The notes under the pieces: model-generated
What the model was told of the DNA's origin: nothing
The model's database searches: none
Seen by the model: only the letters and a program-made list of their open reading frames with translations
Shown here: positions 1 to 9,317 of the stretch, piece after piece
How the letters are laid out: every line of letters begins with the position of its first letter
How positions within the stretch are numbered: position 1 is the first letter of the stretch
Position numbers and translations under genes: made by a program
Virus record (IMG/VR): IMGVR_UViG_3300021962_000077
Coordinates: 1-64,000 of that record
Direction: 5' to 3' (one strand)
DNA length: 64,000 bases
Source of the DNA: a virus

Positions 1-66
1 ACTGGTACTCCTTGGCAAAATGAAGGCTATGTAACAGGTACTCCTTGGCAAAATGAAGGGTACTTA
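1..66 (+). repeat. Two tandem 33-bp coding repeats
   Basis: Bases 1-33 and 34-66 are near-identical in-frame units, each encoding TGTPWQNEGY plus one residue. More copies may lie upstream of the window. Confidence 0.8.
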
Positions 67-837
67 GTTGTTACAGGTGGTGTACTAACATACAACGACT
101 TAGTAGGGTATGATGGTAGTCCTATTGTAACGGGGAACATGGTTGTTGGTACGTTCCAATGGGAAACTTCTATTAAAGGGGCAAATACCAGTGGCGGAGA
201 TGGCTACGGACTGTTAACAGCAACTCCCGTTGGCATGGTAGACTCTATAGAATATCAAGGGTTTGCAACTCGCACTCAACTCATATTTGTTCCAGGCACA
301 TACGGATCAAATGTTGTAACACTTACTGATATTAACGGTAGTACAAGTGTAACTATTACCATTGACGGTATTACCAGCGATGCTGGAACATTCAGTACTG
401 ACGGCAATTCCCTATATGTTAGGATTCCTGGAGACCCATTTGGTATCAATAGTAAAGTAGGGCAGACGCTGAATTTGTCAATATATGTGCCAGACGTGGC
501 AACCACTGCCGCAGGTGTTGGCTATATTGGCATGCCGCAAAAACTTAAGAGTGCTAACTACGGACTAGTAATGAGTGACATGGGCAAACACATTTATGTG
601 ACTGCTACTAGTACTGTTACAGTTCCATCATACACATCAGTGAACTTTCCAATAGGAACTACCATTGCTGTGGTTGCTGGCACAGGTGCTACTGTAAGTA
701 TTGCTATCACAACTGATACTATGTATTTGGCAGGTCCAGGTACAACAGGAACTAGAACACTGGCCGCCTACGGTATGGCAACATTGGTCAAAGTAGCACA
801 GAGTACTTGGTTTATCAGCGGCGTAGGATTAACATAA
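1..837 (+). CDS. Virion/tail-associated protein, 5' truncated by window edge
   Basis: The reading frame is open from base 1 with no start needed, so the gene begins upstream; an internal ATG at 139 is not the natural start. About 278 residues are visible. The protein is rich in Thr, Gly, Val and Ser with short beta-strand-like stretches, typical of phage fibre or decoration proteins. It opens with two copies of an 11-codon repeat containing TGTPWQNEGY. No catalytic motif is seen. The stop TAA at 835-837 overlaps the next ATG (837-839), suggesting translational coupling. A structural role is inferred from composition and from the tail genes downstream. Confidence 0.6.
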   Translation, partial: TGTPWQNEGYVTGTPWQNEGYLVVTGGVLTYNDLVGYDGSPIVTGNMVVGTFQWETSIKGANTSGGDGYGLLTATPVGMVDSIEYQGFATRTQLIFVPGTYGSNVVTLTDINGSTSVTITIDGITSDAGTFSTDGNSLYVRIPGDPFGINSKVGQTLNLSIYVPDVATTAAGVGYIGMPQKLKSANYGLVMSDMGKHIYVTATSTVTVPSYTSVNFPIGTTIAVVAGTGATVSIAITTDTMYLAGPGTTGTRTLAAYGMATLVKVAQSTWFISGVGLT

Positions 838-1286
838 TGACTGGTATAATGATGTCCCATATGAGTACTGCTGTTGCTCTTGGTCCAGGTGATCCTGATA
901 TAACAGCGTCAATGACAATTGGTAATGGCTTTGGAAATCTATATGGTTACAGTCCAGGGAATCCTATGCAGTTTATTCCGGCTCACGGATCGTTAACTAC
1001 AACTCCTACAGGGTTGATATACAGTATTAATTATAGTCCTGCTAGTCAGGAAACTGTGATTACATTTACTCCAGGAACTTATACTGGCGCTAACGGGTCA
1101 TTAGTAGTGACAGACGGTGAAACTATCAATGGACATACTACATATATTGTTAGTATTGGTGTGCTAACACAAACTATGTCAGCTACTCCAACACCAGACA
1201 GCCGTGTACTATTGCAAGGAAACGATCCGTTCAATCTAGTAGGACGAATCGGAATGACTGTGGCTATTGAGATAACATTAGCATAA
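837..1286 (+). CDS. Hypothetical virion-like protein
   Basis: 149 residues. The ATG at 837 overlaps the stop of the gene before it and is preferred to upstream in-frame codons that lie inside that gene. The protein is Gly/Thr/Ser-rich with alternating hydrophobic residues, similar in style to its upstream neighbour (both have a GLIYSINY- or SIEYQGF-like segment followed by a T-x-G-T-Y segment). The two may therefore be distant paralogues of a beta-rich structural module. Function unknown. Confidence 0.6.
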   Translation: MTGIMMSHMSTAVALGPGDPDITASMTIGNGFGNLYGYSPGNPMQFIPAHGSLTTTPTGLIYSINYSPASQETVITFTPGTYTGANGSLVVTDGETINGHTTYIVSIGVLTQTMSATPTPDSRVLLQGNDPFNLVGRIGMTVAIEITLA

Positions 1287-1296
1287 AGGAACAAAT

Positions 1297-2151
1297 ATGA
1301 AAACAGCAGGCGTAAACTTATCAACAATCAATGTATCAGCATTATTTAATCCTTCATTTTTTGGCAAGTATCGTTGGCTTCCAGATAAGCCCGACCCTAG
1401 AGATCATCTTTACCAATTAAATACAGCACTAACACTAGCACCAGTTGTTGATCTTAGACAGTATTGTAGTGCCATTGAAGACCAGGGAAACATTGGGTCA
1501 TGTACTGGCAATGCCATTGCTGGGCAAATAGAACTAATACAAAGAAAAGTTAATCCTACAAAAGGTCGCGATGTTAGTCGACTATTCATCTACTACGAAG
1601 AACGTGTGCTAATAGGGTCAGTGCGCTACGATTCAGGTGCTTATATCCGCGACGGTATTAAAGTAGTAAATAAAAAAGGTGCTCCGTTAGAAAGCCTATG
1701 GCCTTACATAACAAACAAATTTGCAACTAAACCTCCTACCGCTGCCTACAACGATGCCCTTAAACGTAAGGTTACAGGATATCAACGTTGTTCAAATTTT
1801 ACGGCTGTTAAAAATGCTGTGGCTGCAGGTAATCCAGTTACCATTGGATTTACTGTCTACGATAGTTTTGAAGGTGCGTGGGCAGACATTCCCAGCGGAC
1901 AACCAGGTTCGGGTATGATGCCATACCCTAATGTTGCAACAGAACAAGTCTTAGGCGGACATGCCGTGTGTATCGTGGGATACGATGATACTATGCCAGT
2001 TGCCGGTAAAGCTAATGGTAGATTTATTGTACGTAACAGCTGGGGCACCAACTGGGCCGACAACGGGTATTTTTATATGCCATATGACGTTATTAAAAAT
2101 ACATCAATGAGCAGCGACTTTTGGTTAATCAGCGCGGTAACTAATCCTTGA
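1297..2151 (+). CDS. Papain-like (C1 family) cysteine peptidase
   Basis: 284 residues. All parts of a papain active site are visible: the oxyanion Gln (Q63) and nucleophile Cys (C69) in EDQGNIGSCTGNA, the His (H222) in GGHAVCIVGYDD, and the Asn (N247) in RNSWGTNWADNGYF. This matches the bacterial C1A peptidase type with a short N-terminal segment; no secretion signal is evident. RBS AAAGGA lies ahead of the ATG. Set among tail genes, it may be a virion-associated protease acting on host surface protein or on tail maturation (inference). The last codon overlaps the TTG start of the desaturase. Confidence 0.85.
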   Translation: MKTAGVNLSTINVSALFNPSFFGKYRWLPDKPDPRDHLYQLNTALTLAPVVDLRQYCSAIEDQGNIGSCTGNAIAGQIELIQRKVNPTKGRDVSRLFIYYEERVLIGSVRYDSGAYIRDGIKVVNKKGAPLESLWPYITNKFATKPPTAAYNDALKRKVTGYQRCSNFTAVKNAVAAGNPVTIGFTVYDSFEGAWADIPSGQPGSGMMPYPNVATEQVLGGHAVCIVGYDDTMPVAGKANGRFIVRNSWGTNWADNGYFYMPYDVIKNTSMSSDFWLISAVTNP

Positions 2152-2855
2152 ATATTATCTTATACACTCTACTAATGACACATGTTACTATAGCCTGTGT
2201 CACTCTATACCTGCACCGAAGTCAAGCCCATAAAAGTGTAGAATTTCATCCAGTACTAGCACATCTAATGCGCTGTTGGTTATGGTTAACCACAGGTATG
2301 ACTACTAAATCATGGGTTGCAATACATCGAAAACATCACGCATTTACAGAAAAATCAGACGATCCTCATAGTCCGCATGTACACGGTGTCCTTACAGTGT
2401 TATTTAAAGGTGCATTTTTATATGCTCAAGCTGCTAAAGATAAAAAAATGATCAGCAGTTACGGTGTAGGAACACCCGATGACTGGATTGAAAATAAAAT
2501 TTATACTCCCCACCCTTGGCTTGGAATTCTTGTAATGTTAGTCATTGACTTGTTGTTATTTGGTCCAATTGGTTTCATTGTGTGGGGAGTTCAAATGCTA
2601 TGGATTCCGTTCTGGGCAGCTGGTGTAATTAATGGCCTAGCGCACTGGTGGGGATATCGCAATGGAGAAACCAGAGATCAAAGCCGTAATTTAATACCTT
2701 GGGGTATAATTGTAGGAGGCGAAGAGCTGCATAATAACCATCATCTTAATCCTGCAAGCCCTAAACTCAGTTTAAAATGGTGGGAATTTGACATAGGTTG
2801 GTTTTATATTAGGGTTTTAGAACGCATAGGATTAGCAAAATCCAAAATCAACTAA
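2148..2855 (+). CDS. Membrane fatty-acid desaturase (delta-9 type)
   Basis: 235 residues, TTG start overlapping the upstream TGA. The three histidine boxes of membrane di-iron desaturases are all present: HRSQAH (23-28, HX4H), HRKHH (60-64, HX2HH) and HNNHH (195-199, HX2HH). Hydrophobic segments flank them (about 1-20, 42-55, 125-150). It would introduce a double bond into acyl chains at the cytoplasmic membrane, using host electron carriers. It is shorter than many bacterial homologues but has every metal ligand, so it looks functional. It is an auxiliary metabolic gene embedded in a tail-gene operon. Confidence 0.88.
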   Translation: MNIILYTLLMTHVTIACVTLYLHRSQAHKSVEFHPVLAHLMRCWLWLTTGMTTKSWVAIHRKHHAFTEKSDDPHSPHVHGVLTVLFKGAFLYAQAAKDKKMISSYGVGTPDDWIENKIYTPHPWLGILVMLVIDLLLFGPIGFIVWGVQMLWIPFWAAGVINGLAHWWGYRNGETRDQSRNLIPWGIIVGGEELHNNHHLNPASPKLSLKWWEFDIGWFYIRVLERIGLAKSKIN

Positions 2856-2858
2856 ATA
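2851..2858 (+). promoter_or_regulatory. Candidate late promoter box (ACTAAATA)
   Basis: The box TAAATACAT-type is shared with sites near 14.9, 22.2 and 34.6 kb and resembles the T4 late -10 TATAAATA. It lies 22 nt upstream of the tail gene at 2880. Confidence 0.35.
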
Positions 2859-2879
2859 CATGATAAAAGAACGATTATT

Positions 2880-3554
2880 ATGGCAATAGAATCAGTTAAT
2901 CTTGGAGCTTATGCAAACGACGGGACCGGAGACGATCTCAGAGCTGCATTCCGCAAAGTTAATAATAACTTTGTTGCGTTAGCGCCTGCTATTTTAGACG
3001 GTGAAAATTTGGGTACTGGGATTGGTATTTTTGACAGTGTCAATCCGACAACTAATGTAATTCAATTTAACAGTTTACAAGCAGGTAATAATGTTAGCCT
3101 AAGTCTAGTAGATGGTACATTAACTATCTCTTCTGCAAATAGCGTTCTAAATAGTTTAGAAGAAGATTTAGATCTTAACGGACATAGTATAGTAGGAACT
3201 GGTACTATTGCCATAGAAGGCAGTATAACCACTACTGGTGCTATTAGTGCAGGTGATGTTCAGTCAACAGTATGGGGTATAGACATTAGAAATCTATACT
3301 TACTAATGTTGTTAGTCAGCGGTCAAACTGTTGATTTTGGAAGTTTACTTGTACCCACTCAAGGTGAGCTTGATATGGGATCATTCCTTGATCCGTATGG
3401 TATCAGCTATGACTTTGGCACATTCCTAGGCACAAGTGGGCCAACTATCATCCAACAAGATTTCGGAACATTTGATAACCCCTTTATAGGTGGTTACGAC
3501 TTTGGATCATTTACTAACCCACTTGCAGGGAATATTGATGCAGGGGCATTTTAA
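2880..3554 (+). CDS. Tail/fibre structural protein with DFG-F repeats
   Basis: 224 residues. The N-terminus (MAIESVNLGAYANDGTGDDL) and following FRKVNNNF resemble N-terminal attachment segments of T4-like fibre/baseplate-associated proteins. The C-terminal 75 residues carry six spaced copies of a short motif, D-(F/M/A)-G-(S/T/A)-(L/F), for example DFGSL, DMGSF, DFGTF and DAGAF. No enzyme motif is seen. It sits directly upstream of two large fibre-like genes, the second of which contains related DLGTF elements, suggesting a shared assembly. Confidence 0.6.
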   Translation: MAIESVNLGAYANDGTGDDLRAAFRKVNNNFVALAPAILDGENLGTGIGIFDSVNPTTNVIQFNSLQAGNNVSLSLVDGTLTISSANSVLNSLEEDLDLNGHSIVGTGTIAIEGSITTTGAISAGDVQSTVWGIDIRNLYLLMLLVSGQTVDFGSLLVPTQGELDMGSFLDPYGISYDFGTFLGTSGPTIIQQDFGTFDNPFIGGYDFGSFTNPLAGNIDAGAF

Positions 3555-3567
3555 TTAGGAGAATACA

Positions 3568-5595
3568 ATGGCTTTAAAATTAAGACGAGGACTAGAAGCA
3601 GATCGTACTAGTATATTACCTGCAGAAGGTGAGTTAATTTATACAACAGATCAAAAACAACTATTTGTTGGCGATGGAACTACTGCTGGTGGTACCCTCG
3701 TTTCGTCGGCTGTAGTTAGTGTCAATGGGATCAATGGTGTAGTATCATTAACCACCGACGACATTGACGAAGGTGTTTCAAATTTATACTACAGCGATAC
3801 CTATGCTAGAGCAGCTATTAGCGTAACTGGTGCAGGTGGTTCTTATGATTCTGGGACTGGCGTAATTACACTCACCGGCGGTGGTGGTGGATCAAGCGAT
3901 AGCTTTAAAACAATCACAGTAGCAGGTCAAAACAATGTTGTAGCTGATAGTGCAACCGATACACTAACACTTGTTGCTGGTACAAATATTACAATAACAA
4001 CTAACGATACCACTGATACTATCACAATTAATTCTACTGCAAGTAGCAGTGTAGAAAATCTCGACGACTTGTTAGATGTAGATGCAGCTAGCCCCGGAGG
4101 CGGTCAAGCACTTGTTTGGAACTCGGGTACTAGCACATGGCAAGCAGCAGATGTTGGATCTGGAACTGTGTCAGCATCGGTCATACATCAACTTGCTTGG
4201 TATTCAGATACTTATGAAGTTACTGGCAGTGACAAATTTAGTATCGATGACGATCTTGGAGCATTGTTTGTTAATGGCAACATCACTACACCTTCTTTGG
4301 TTTTACCAAACGATTCAGACGTAGACGCAATATCAGTAAACAAATTCCATAGTGGTCCAACTGAAAGTACAATTACTGCTACTAGAGCTAGAGGTACACA
4401 ATTAGCGCCAACTGCTGTTCAAGCAGGTGATGGTATTTTTGTTATGAATGTCCGAGCTAATAACGGAATTGACTATAATGATGTACTAAGAATTGTAACT
4501 GAAACTTCGTATGTAGTTGAAGCAGTTGAAGGATTAGAAGCAACTCTAAGTCTAGGCACTGCTGTTGTTACACTTACAACAGGTGATACTTCTGGTCTTT
4601 CAGAAGGACAATATGTATCGAAGACAGCAGGCGTTGGAGAATTTGGTGTAAGTTTTGGTAATGCACTTGAGGATTTTCCAGCTTATATCGTTTCAATCGA
4701 TGGTCCTACACAGATTACATTAAACGCTAATCATACTGCGGCAGGAGCAGTAACTTTCCGTAGTGGCGGTGTTACAGCCGGTATTACAAAATTCTTTACA
4801 GAATCTACAGATGGGCATGATAGACCAAATCTAAGAATTAAAGACGACGGTAGAGTACACATAGGTCCAGACATAGGTGATTTTGATGGCGATAGCTTTA
4901 ATGGTAAATTAAACATCACTTCTCAAACACCATCTGATCATGAATTTGATAAGGCCATGCTACGTTTGATATCAACAGGTAGTACAGCCAACGGACAAGA
5001 AATTAACTTTACTAGAGCTAGAGGAACTATTACCCAAGGTGGTTTAGGATTTGCCTTAACTGCTGTACAGACTGGAGATGAACTAGGTTCATTGGCGTTC
5101 TACGGTTGGTACGAACCTAACCCAGGCGGGGACAATCTTGAAAGCAGCCGTATTCTAGCAGAAGTTACTGGAACAGTTACTGGCAGTGCTATTCCTGGAA
5201 AATTAAAACTTCAGAATGCAAACTCTAGTGGAGTGATGGTTGACAGTCTTTCTTTAACTGCTACCGCTGCTACATTTGCAGGCAGTATATTAGTTGGAGA
5301 TGGTACAGTAGGTGCTCCAAGTATCGGATTCTCAACAGATGGTGGTACAGACACAGGATTCTCACATCCAAGTGACGGCACTATTGTAGTATCAACAGAT
5401 GGCGTTGAAGCTCTACGTTTTGATAACAACCAAATGACTACCTTTAGTGGCATGGCTAAAGTTGCAACTTATGCCGACGAAACTGCTGCAGAAGCTGCGG
5501 TAGACGGAAGTCCGACTAATGGTATGATGTATTATGATACAGGAGCAAATGCAGCTAAGATGTACGGTAACGGCACTTGGCATACATTATGGTAA
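3568..5595 (+). CDS. Tail fibre protein with Mtd-like N-terminal domain
   Basis: 675 residues, RBS TTAGGAGAA. The first 40 residues (LRRGLEADRTS then ILPAEGELIYTTD and LFVGDGTTAGG) form the phage fibre N-terminal module found in Mtd and many T4-like fibres. The rest is a long Gly/Thr/Ser-rich beta-structured shaft. Two segments with TRARGT (about residues 271 and 480) indicate an internal repeat. A short C-terminal block around residues 620-675 (AAEAAVDGSPTNGMMYYDT) resembles terminal caps of marine phage fibres. The role in host recognition is inferred. Confidence 0.8.
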   Translation: MALKLRRGLEADRTSILPAEGELIYTTDQKQLFVGDGTTAGGTLVSSAVVSVNGINGVVSLTTDDIDEGVSNLYYSDTYARAAISVTGAGGSYDSGTGVITLTGGGGGSSDSFKTITVAGQNNVVADSATDTLTLVAGTNITITTNDTTDTITINSTASSSVENLDDLLDVDAASPGGGQALVWNSGTSTWQAADVGSGTVSASVIHQLAWYSDTYEVTGSDKFSIDDDLGALFVNGNITTPSLVLPNDSDVDAISVNKFHSGPTESTITATRARGTQLAPTAVQAGDGIFVMNVRANNGIDYNDVLRIVTETSYVVEAVEGLEATLSLGTAVVTLTTGDTSGLSEGQYVSKTAGVGEFGVSFGNALEDFPAYIVSIDGPTQITLNANHTAAGAVTFRSGGVTAGITKFFTESTDGHDRPNLRIKDDGRVHIGPDIGDFDGDSFNGKLNITSQTPSDHEFDKAMLRLISTGSTANGQEINFTRARGTITQGGLGFALTAVQTGDELGSLAFYGWYEPNPGGDNLESSRILAEVTGTVTGSAIPGKLKLQNANSSGVMVDSLSLTATAATFAGSILVGDGTVGAPSIGFSTDGGTDTGFSHPSDGTIVVSTDGVEALRFDNNQMTTFSGMAKVATYADETAAEAAVDGSPTNGMMYYDTGANAAKMYGNGTWHTLW

Positions 5596-5614
5596 TTTAA
5601 CATAAGGATCTAGA

Positions 5615-8284
5615 ATGGCCTTAGAGATATGGCAGAAGCGTTCTGGCTATTCGTTTGGCACATTTCAAGAGCGCATTCCGTTAGAAATAAATCTGCCAGT
5701 ATCTCCGGATGCTGGTGTAGAAACGTTCGTAGGAAGTCGATTAATAGTCGATCTAGGAACGTTTAACAATCCACGATATGCTAATGTTGACCTCGGAGTA
5801 GGGTTTGAAGAATCTCAATACGAATACGAATTTGGTGCTCCAGATAAACCTATTGTAATTCCGCCAGAAGGAGTTACCTATACTATTATTTCTGGATCGT
5901 TACCCCCTGGACTTAGACTGTCAGATTATAAAATAGTCGGTACTCCGTTTGAAGTTCCAAGACCTACAACATTTACTTTCTGTGTACGAGCAACAAGCAC
6001 AGATGATATAGCAGATAGAACTTTTTCAATTACTATCGAAGGTGCAGATTTACCAACATTCCAAACAGCAGCAGGAGATCTTCCACTTGGTCCTGGCAAT
6101 GCCTATTATGTACTAGATTCATCTTTTGTAGATTTTCAACTTGATGCTGTAGATTTTGACACAGCCACTGGCCAAAAGCTGCATTTTTTCATAGCCAACG
6201 ACGATGGAGATCTTCCACCCGGGCTCACACTCAGCGGTGATGGAAAAATTACAGGATTTGTTGAACCTGCACTTGCCATAAAGAAAAGTGACGGTGATGG
6301 TTCATATGACAGTGGGCCGTATGACGCTGTAGTCTACGACTTCGGCGGTAGACCAAGTGATGGATATGACAGTTATGTCTATGACATTGTCAGTTATGAT
6401 TATAACATACCTACAAATACTCCTACTAAAGTTAATAGAAATTACGAATTTATTGTTTCCTTAAGTGATGGCGATACTATAAGGCAAAGAAAATTTAAAA
6501 TATTTGTTGTGGCTGATGATTATTTTAGAGTCGACAACACCCTACTTCCAGTAAGTACAGGTATATTTAAAGCCGACGGCACATTCTTAAGAAATCCAAT
6601 TTGGAGAACAGAAGCTAATTTAGGACAATATAGAGCAAACAACTATGTTACTCTAATGCTAGATATCTACTCTACTGTAGACACAGGATTAATTAGCTAT
6701 AGTATTGATGCTAGCAATTTGTATGATGCTGATCTGCTGTATACCGTAGACGACAAAGTATTATATAAAGACAAAACATACATTTGTATTAAAAACACTA
6801 CAACTCCAATTACAACACCTGACTTAGACAGTGAACATTGGTTGTTATCTAAAGTGCCGCCTGGTCTATTATTTGATTCATCAACCGGCGAATTGTTTGG
6901 CATAGTACCTTATCAACCTGCTGTTACAAAACAATATATTTTTAATGTACTGGCTACTAGATACTCAAATACTTTAGAAACTGCTTATAGTAGTAGAACA
7001 TTTACTATCGATATAATAGGTGAGATTGACAGCACAATCCATTGGTTAACTGATAATAATCTAGGAAACCTAGCTGCTAACTACACTAGTAATTTAAAGG
7101 TAGAAGCTGCCACTACAATTACAGGGGCAGTGTTAGTGTATAGCTTAGAAAGCGGCAAATTACCCCCAGGATTGAGTTTATCGTCAGACGGTGAAATAAT
7201 TGGAAAAGTAAATCAATTTTCAACTATTAATAAATCTGGGCTTACAAGATTTTATGATGAATCTAATTTTGATATTATCTATACTACATTTGATCAAGGC
7301 ACAACATCTATTGATCGTTCATACACATTCACAGTTAAAGCACGAGATCAATATAACTACAGTGCTATAACTAGAGAATTTACAATAAATGTAACTACAC
7401 CAAATGATAAACTTTATAGTAATCTAACTGTAAAACCGTTTATGCCAGTTGCACAAAGAAATATTTTTAAGTCATTCATAACTAATAATCTTGTATTTTC
7501 AGCAGGCAGTATCTACAGACCGAATGATTCAGAATTTGGGATTCAAACACAATTGAAGATGCTGGCCTATGCAGGCATAGAGACTAAAGAAGCGGCAGTG
7601 TATGTAAGTGCGATAGGACTTAATCACAAAAAGAAACAATTTAAATTTGGGGATATTAAAAAAGCAGTGGCTAAAATTCCCGGAACAAATACTGTAGTTT
7701 ATGAAGTAATATATGTGGAAATGTTTGATCCATTAGAACCAAACGGTAAAAGATTGCCTAATAAGATCAAAAATATCAGTAAAGACCAACACAAAATAAC
7801 TATTGACTCGACTAACGATTTCTGGAGTATAAGCCTAGATAGTCTAGAAGAAGATAATTTTTTCAATGGACGTAGGCCTAACCCATCTATAAAAATAGAT
7901 CAAACTAATATACAAATAAGTGATCCTAATACTAGAAATATTTTTCCATCTAGTATTTCTAACTGGCAGGATCGTATTAAAAATTGGAAAGATGACGAAG
8001 GTCAAGGATTATCAACTGAGCGAAACTATTTGCCCTTGTGGATGAGATCTATACAACCAGAAACAAAACAAGAACTTGGATTTATCTTAGCCATTCCTAT
8101 CTGCTTTTGCCTTCCAAATAAAGCAGACGATATATTAATTAATATTAAAAATTATGTTAAAACTACAGGATTTAATTTTAATCAATTAGACTACACTGTA
8201 GATAGATACATAATAGATTCGGTAACCAACGAGGATGGTGATAAATATCTTGTATTTAAAAATGACAGGAATACTATAACGTGA
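5615..8284 (+). CDS. Large virion protein with Ig-like (He_PIG) modules
   Basis: 889 residues. At least four putative-Ig modules of the He_PIG/cadherin-like type are marked by the PPGL core: SGSLPPGLRLSDYKIVGTP (about 95), DLPPGLTLSGDGKITG (about 200), VPPGLLFDSSTGELFG (about 415) and KLPPGLSLSSDGEIIGK (about 515). A Tyr/Asp/Gly-rich stretch lies near residues 230-265. The N-terminus contains DLGTFNNP, related to the repeats in the protein at 2880. The C-terminal third is Lys/Asn/Ile-rich and has no recognised domain. Likely a tail or baseplate protein. It ends in a GTGA overlap with the next gene. Confidence 0.72.
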   Translation: MALEIWQKRSGYSFGTFQERIPLEINLPVSPDAGVETFVGSRLIVDLGTFNNPRYANVDLGVGFEESQYEYEFGAPDKPIVIPPEGVTYTIISGSLPPGLRLSDYKIVGTPFEVPRPTTFTFCVRATSTDDIADRTFSITIEGADLPTFQTAAGDLPLGPGNAYYVLDSSFVDFQLDAVDFDTATGQKLHFFIANDDGDLPPGLTLSGDGKITGFVEPALAIKKSDGDGSYDSGPYDAVVYDFGGRPSDGYDSYVYDIVSYDYNIPTNTPTKVNRNYEFIVSLSDGDTIRQRKFKIFVVADDYFRVDNTLLPVSTGIFKADGTFLRNPIWRTEANLGQYRANNYVTLMLDIYSTVDTGLISYSIDASNLYDADLLYTVDDKVLYKDKTYICIKNTTTPITTPDLDSEHWLLSKVPPGLLFDSSTGELFGIVPYQPAVTKQYIFNVLATRYSNTLETAYSSRTFTIDIIGEIDSTIHWLTDNNLGNLAANYTSNLKVEAATTITGAVLVYSLESGKLPPGLSLSSDGEIIGKVNQFSTINKSGLTRFYDESNFDIIYTTFDQGTTSIDRSYTFTVKARDQYNYSAITREFTINVTTPNDKLYSNLTVKPFMPVAQRNIFKSFITNNLVFSAGSIYRPNDSEFGIQTQLKMLAYAGIETKEAAVYVSAIGLNHKKKQFKFGDIKKAVAKIPGTNTVVYEVIYVEMFDPLEPNGKRLPNKIKNISKDQHKITIDSTNDFWSISLDSLEEDNFFNGRRPNPSIKIDQTNIQISDPNTRNIFPSSISNWQDRIKNWKDDEGQGLSTERNYLPLWMRSIQPETKQELGFILAIPICFCLPNKADDILINIKNYVKTTGFNFNQLDYTVDRYIIDSVTNEDGDKYLVFKNDRNTIT

Positions 8285-9078
8285 CCAGCTCAATTAACAC
8301 AGATAATATTGATCCAGAATTTCCCGTAGCAGGACAGGATAATAACAGTCAAGGATTTAGAGATAACTTTCTTTACATTAAAGAAGGATTAGAAAGTGCT
8401 GCGTCTGACATAACTGATCTACAGCTTAATACACCTAGATTAGACGACGATAATGATTTTAACGGAAATATAATATCTAATGCAGTAACTTCTAGTGTGT
8501 ATGGGCTGGTATATACAGCTAGCGAAGGTGATCCAGCAGGTGAAGCAGATATTAATATTCCAAACGGGCCTCTACAATTTTTATACGCGAATAGCAATGA
8601 TTTAACAGTTACTTTTAGAAGTTGGCCTGCTATTAATCGCTATGCATCAGTAAGAGTGCATTTAATAGGTGATGCAACATCAACAAAAGTTGTAACTATT
8701 GAAACAGAAAATGCAGGATTAATAAAATTTCCTAAAGGTGTAACTAATGGATTAAAACTAATTTATGATGTTAGTAAAACAGTTGTGGGAACATATTCAT
8801 CAGGTCAGCCACAGGTTGTTTTAGACGATGTTACCGACTTAGAAGTTGGGTTTAATGTTACAGCACAAACAGGAAAAATTCCTTTAGGTACAACAATCGT
8901 AGATGTAGATTCAACAAATAATGTTGTTACATTTAATAATAATCTTACTGGTACTGTTGACGACGGTTTGACTATAGATTTTACTAGCCACGAGGTCAAA
9001 GTTAAAGTAATTGAGGCATGGACTTATAATGGCGGGTCAACTGTCTATATTAATTATATTGGAGAATATGCTCTATGA
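8281..9078 (+). CDS. Tail/fibre-associated structural protein
   Basis: 265 residues from a GTG start overlapping the upstream TGA. The N-terminus (about IDPEFPVAGQDNNSQGFRDN) is typical of T4-like marine phage proteins that sit near baseplate or fibre genes, followed by a short coiled segment (SDITDLQLN) and a beta-rich C-terminus. No catalytic motif is visible. It ends in an ATGA overlap with the next gene. Confidence 0.6.
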   Translation: MTSSINTDNIDPEFPVAGQDNNSQGFRDNFLYIKEGLESAASDITDLQLNTPRLDDDNDFNGNIISNAVTSSVYGLVYTASEGDPAGEADINIPNGPLQFLYANSNDLTVTFRSWPAINRYASVRVHLIGDATSTKVVTIETENAGLIKFPKGVTNGLKLIYDVSKTVVGTYSSGQPQVVLDDVTDLEVGFNVTAQTGKIPLGTTIVDVDSTNNVVTFNNNLTGTVDDGLTIDFTSHEVKVKVIEAWTYNGGSTVYINYIGEYAL

Positions 9079-9308
9079 TACATCCATTAGCTGAAGACTT
9101 CAATGATTTAAAGGATGCAGAAATTGAATCGCGTATCCAAGATTTATCTAGTAAATATTTCATGAGTCAAAATCCTGCTGTTCAAAGGCAGATTGGTTTA
9201 TTTTTAGATATGTATAAAGCTGAACTACAGCATCGTCGGGCAAATGCTTGGCAAAAAGAATACCAAAAACGCAATAAAGATCTTGACGATTTAATTAAAG
9301 TAAATTAA
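9075..9308 (+). CDS. Small helical hypothetical protein
   Basis: 77 residues, highly charged and predicted helical throughout (EIESRIQDLSSKYF, LQHRRANAWQKEYQKR). It is coupled to the upstream structural gene by ATGA overlap. No family is recognised. It could be a chaperone or assembly factor for the tail operon (inference). Confidence 0.6.
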   Translation: MIHPLAEDFNDLKDAEIESRIQDLSSKYFMSQNPAVQRQIGLFLDMYKAELQHRRANAWQKEYQKRNKDLDDLIKVN

Positions 9309-9317
9309 AATGCTAGG

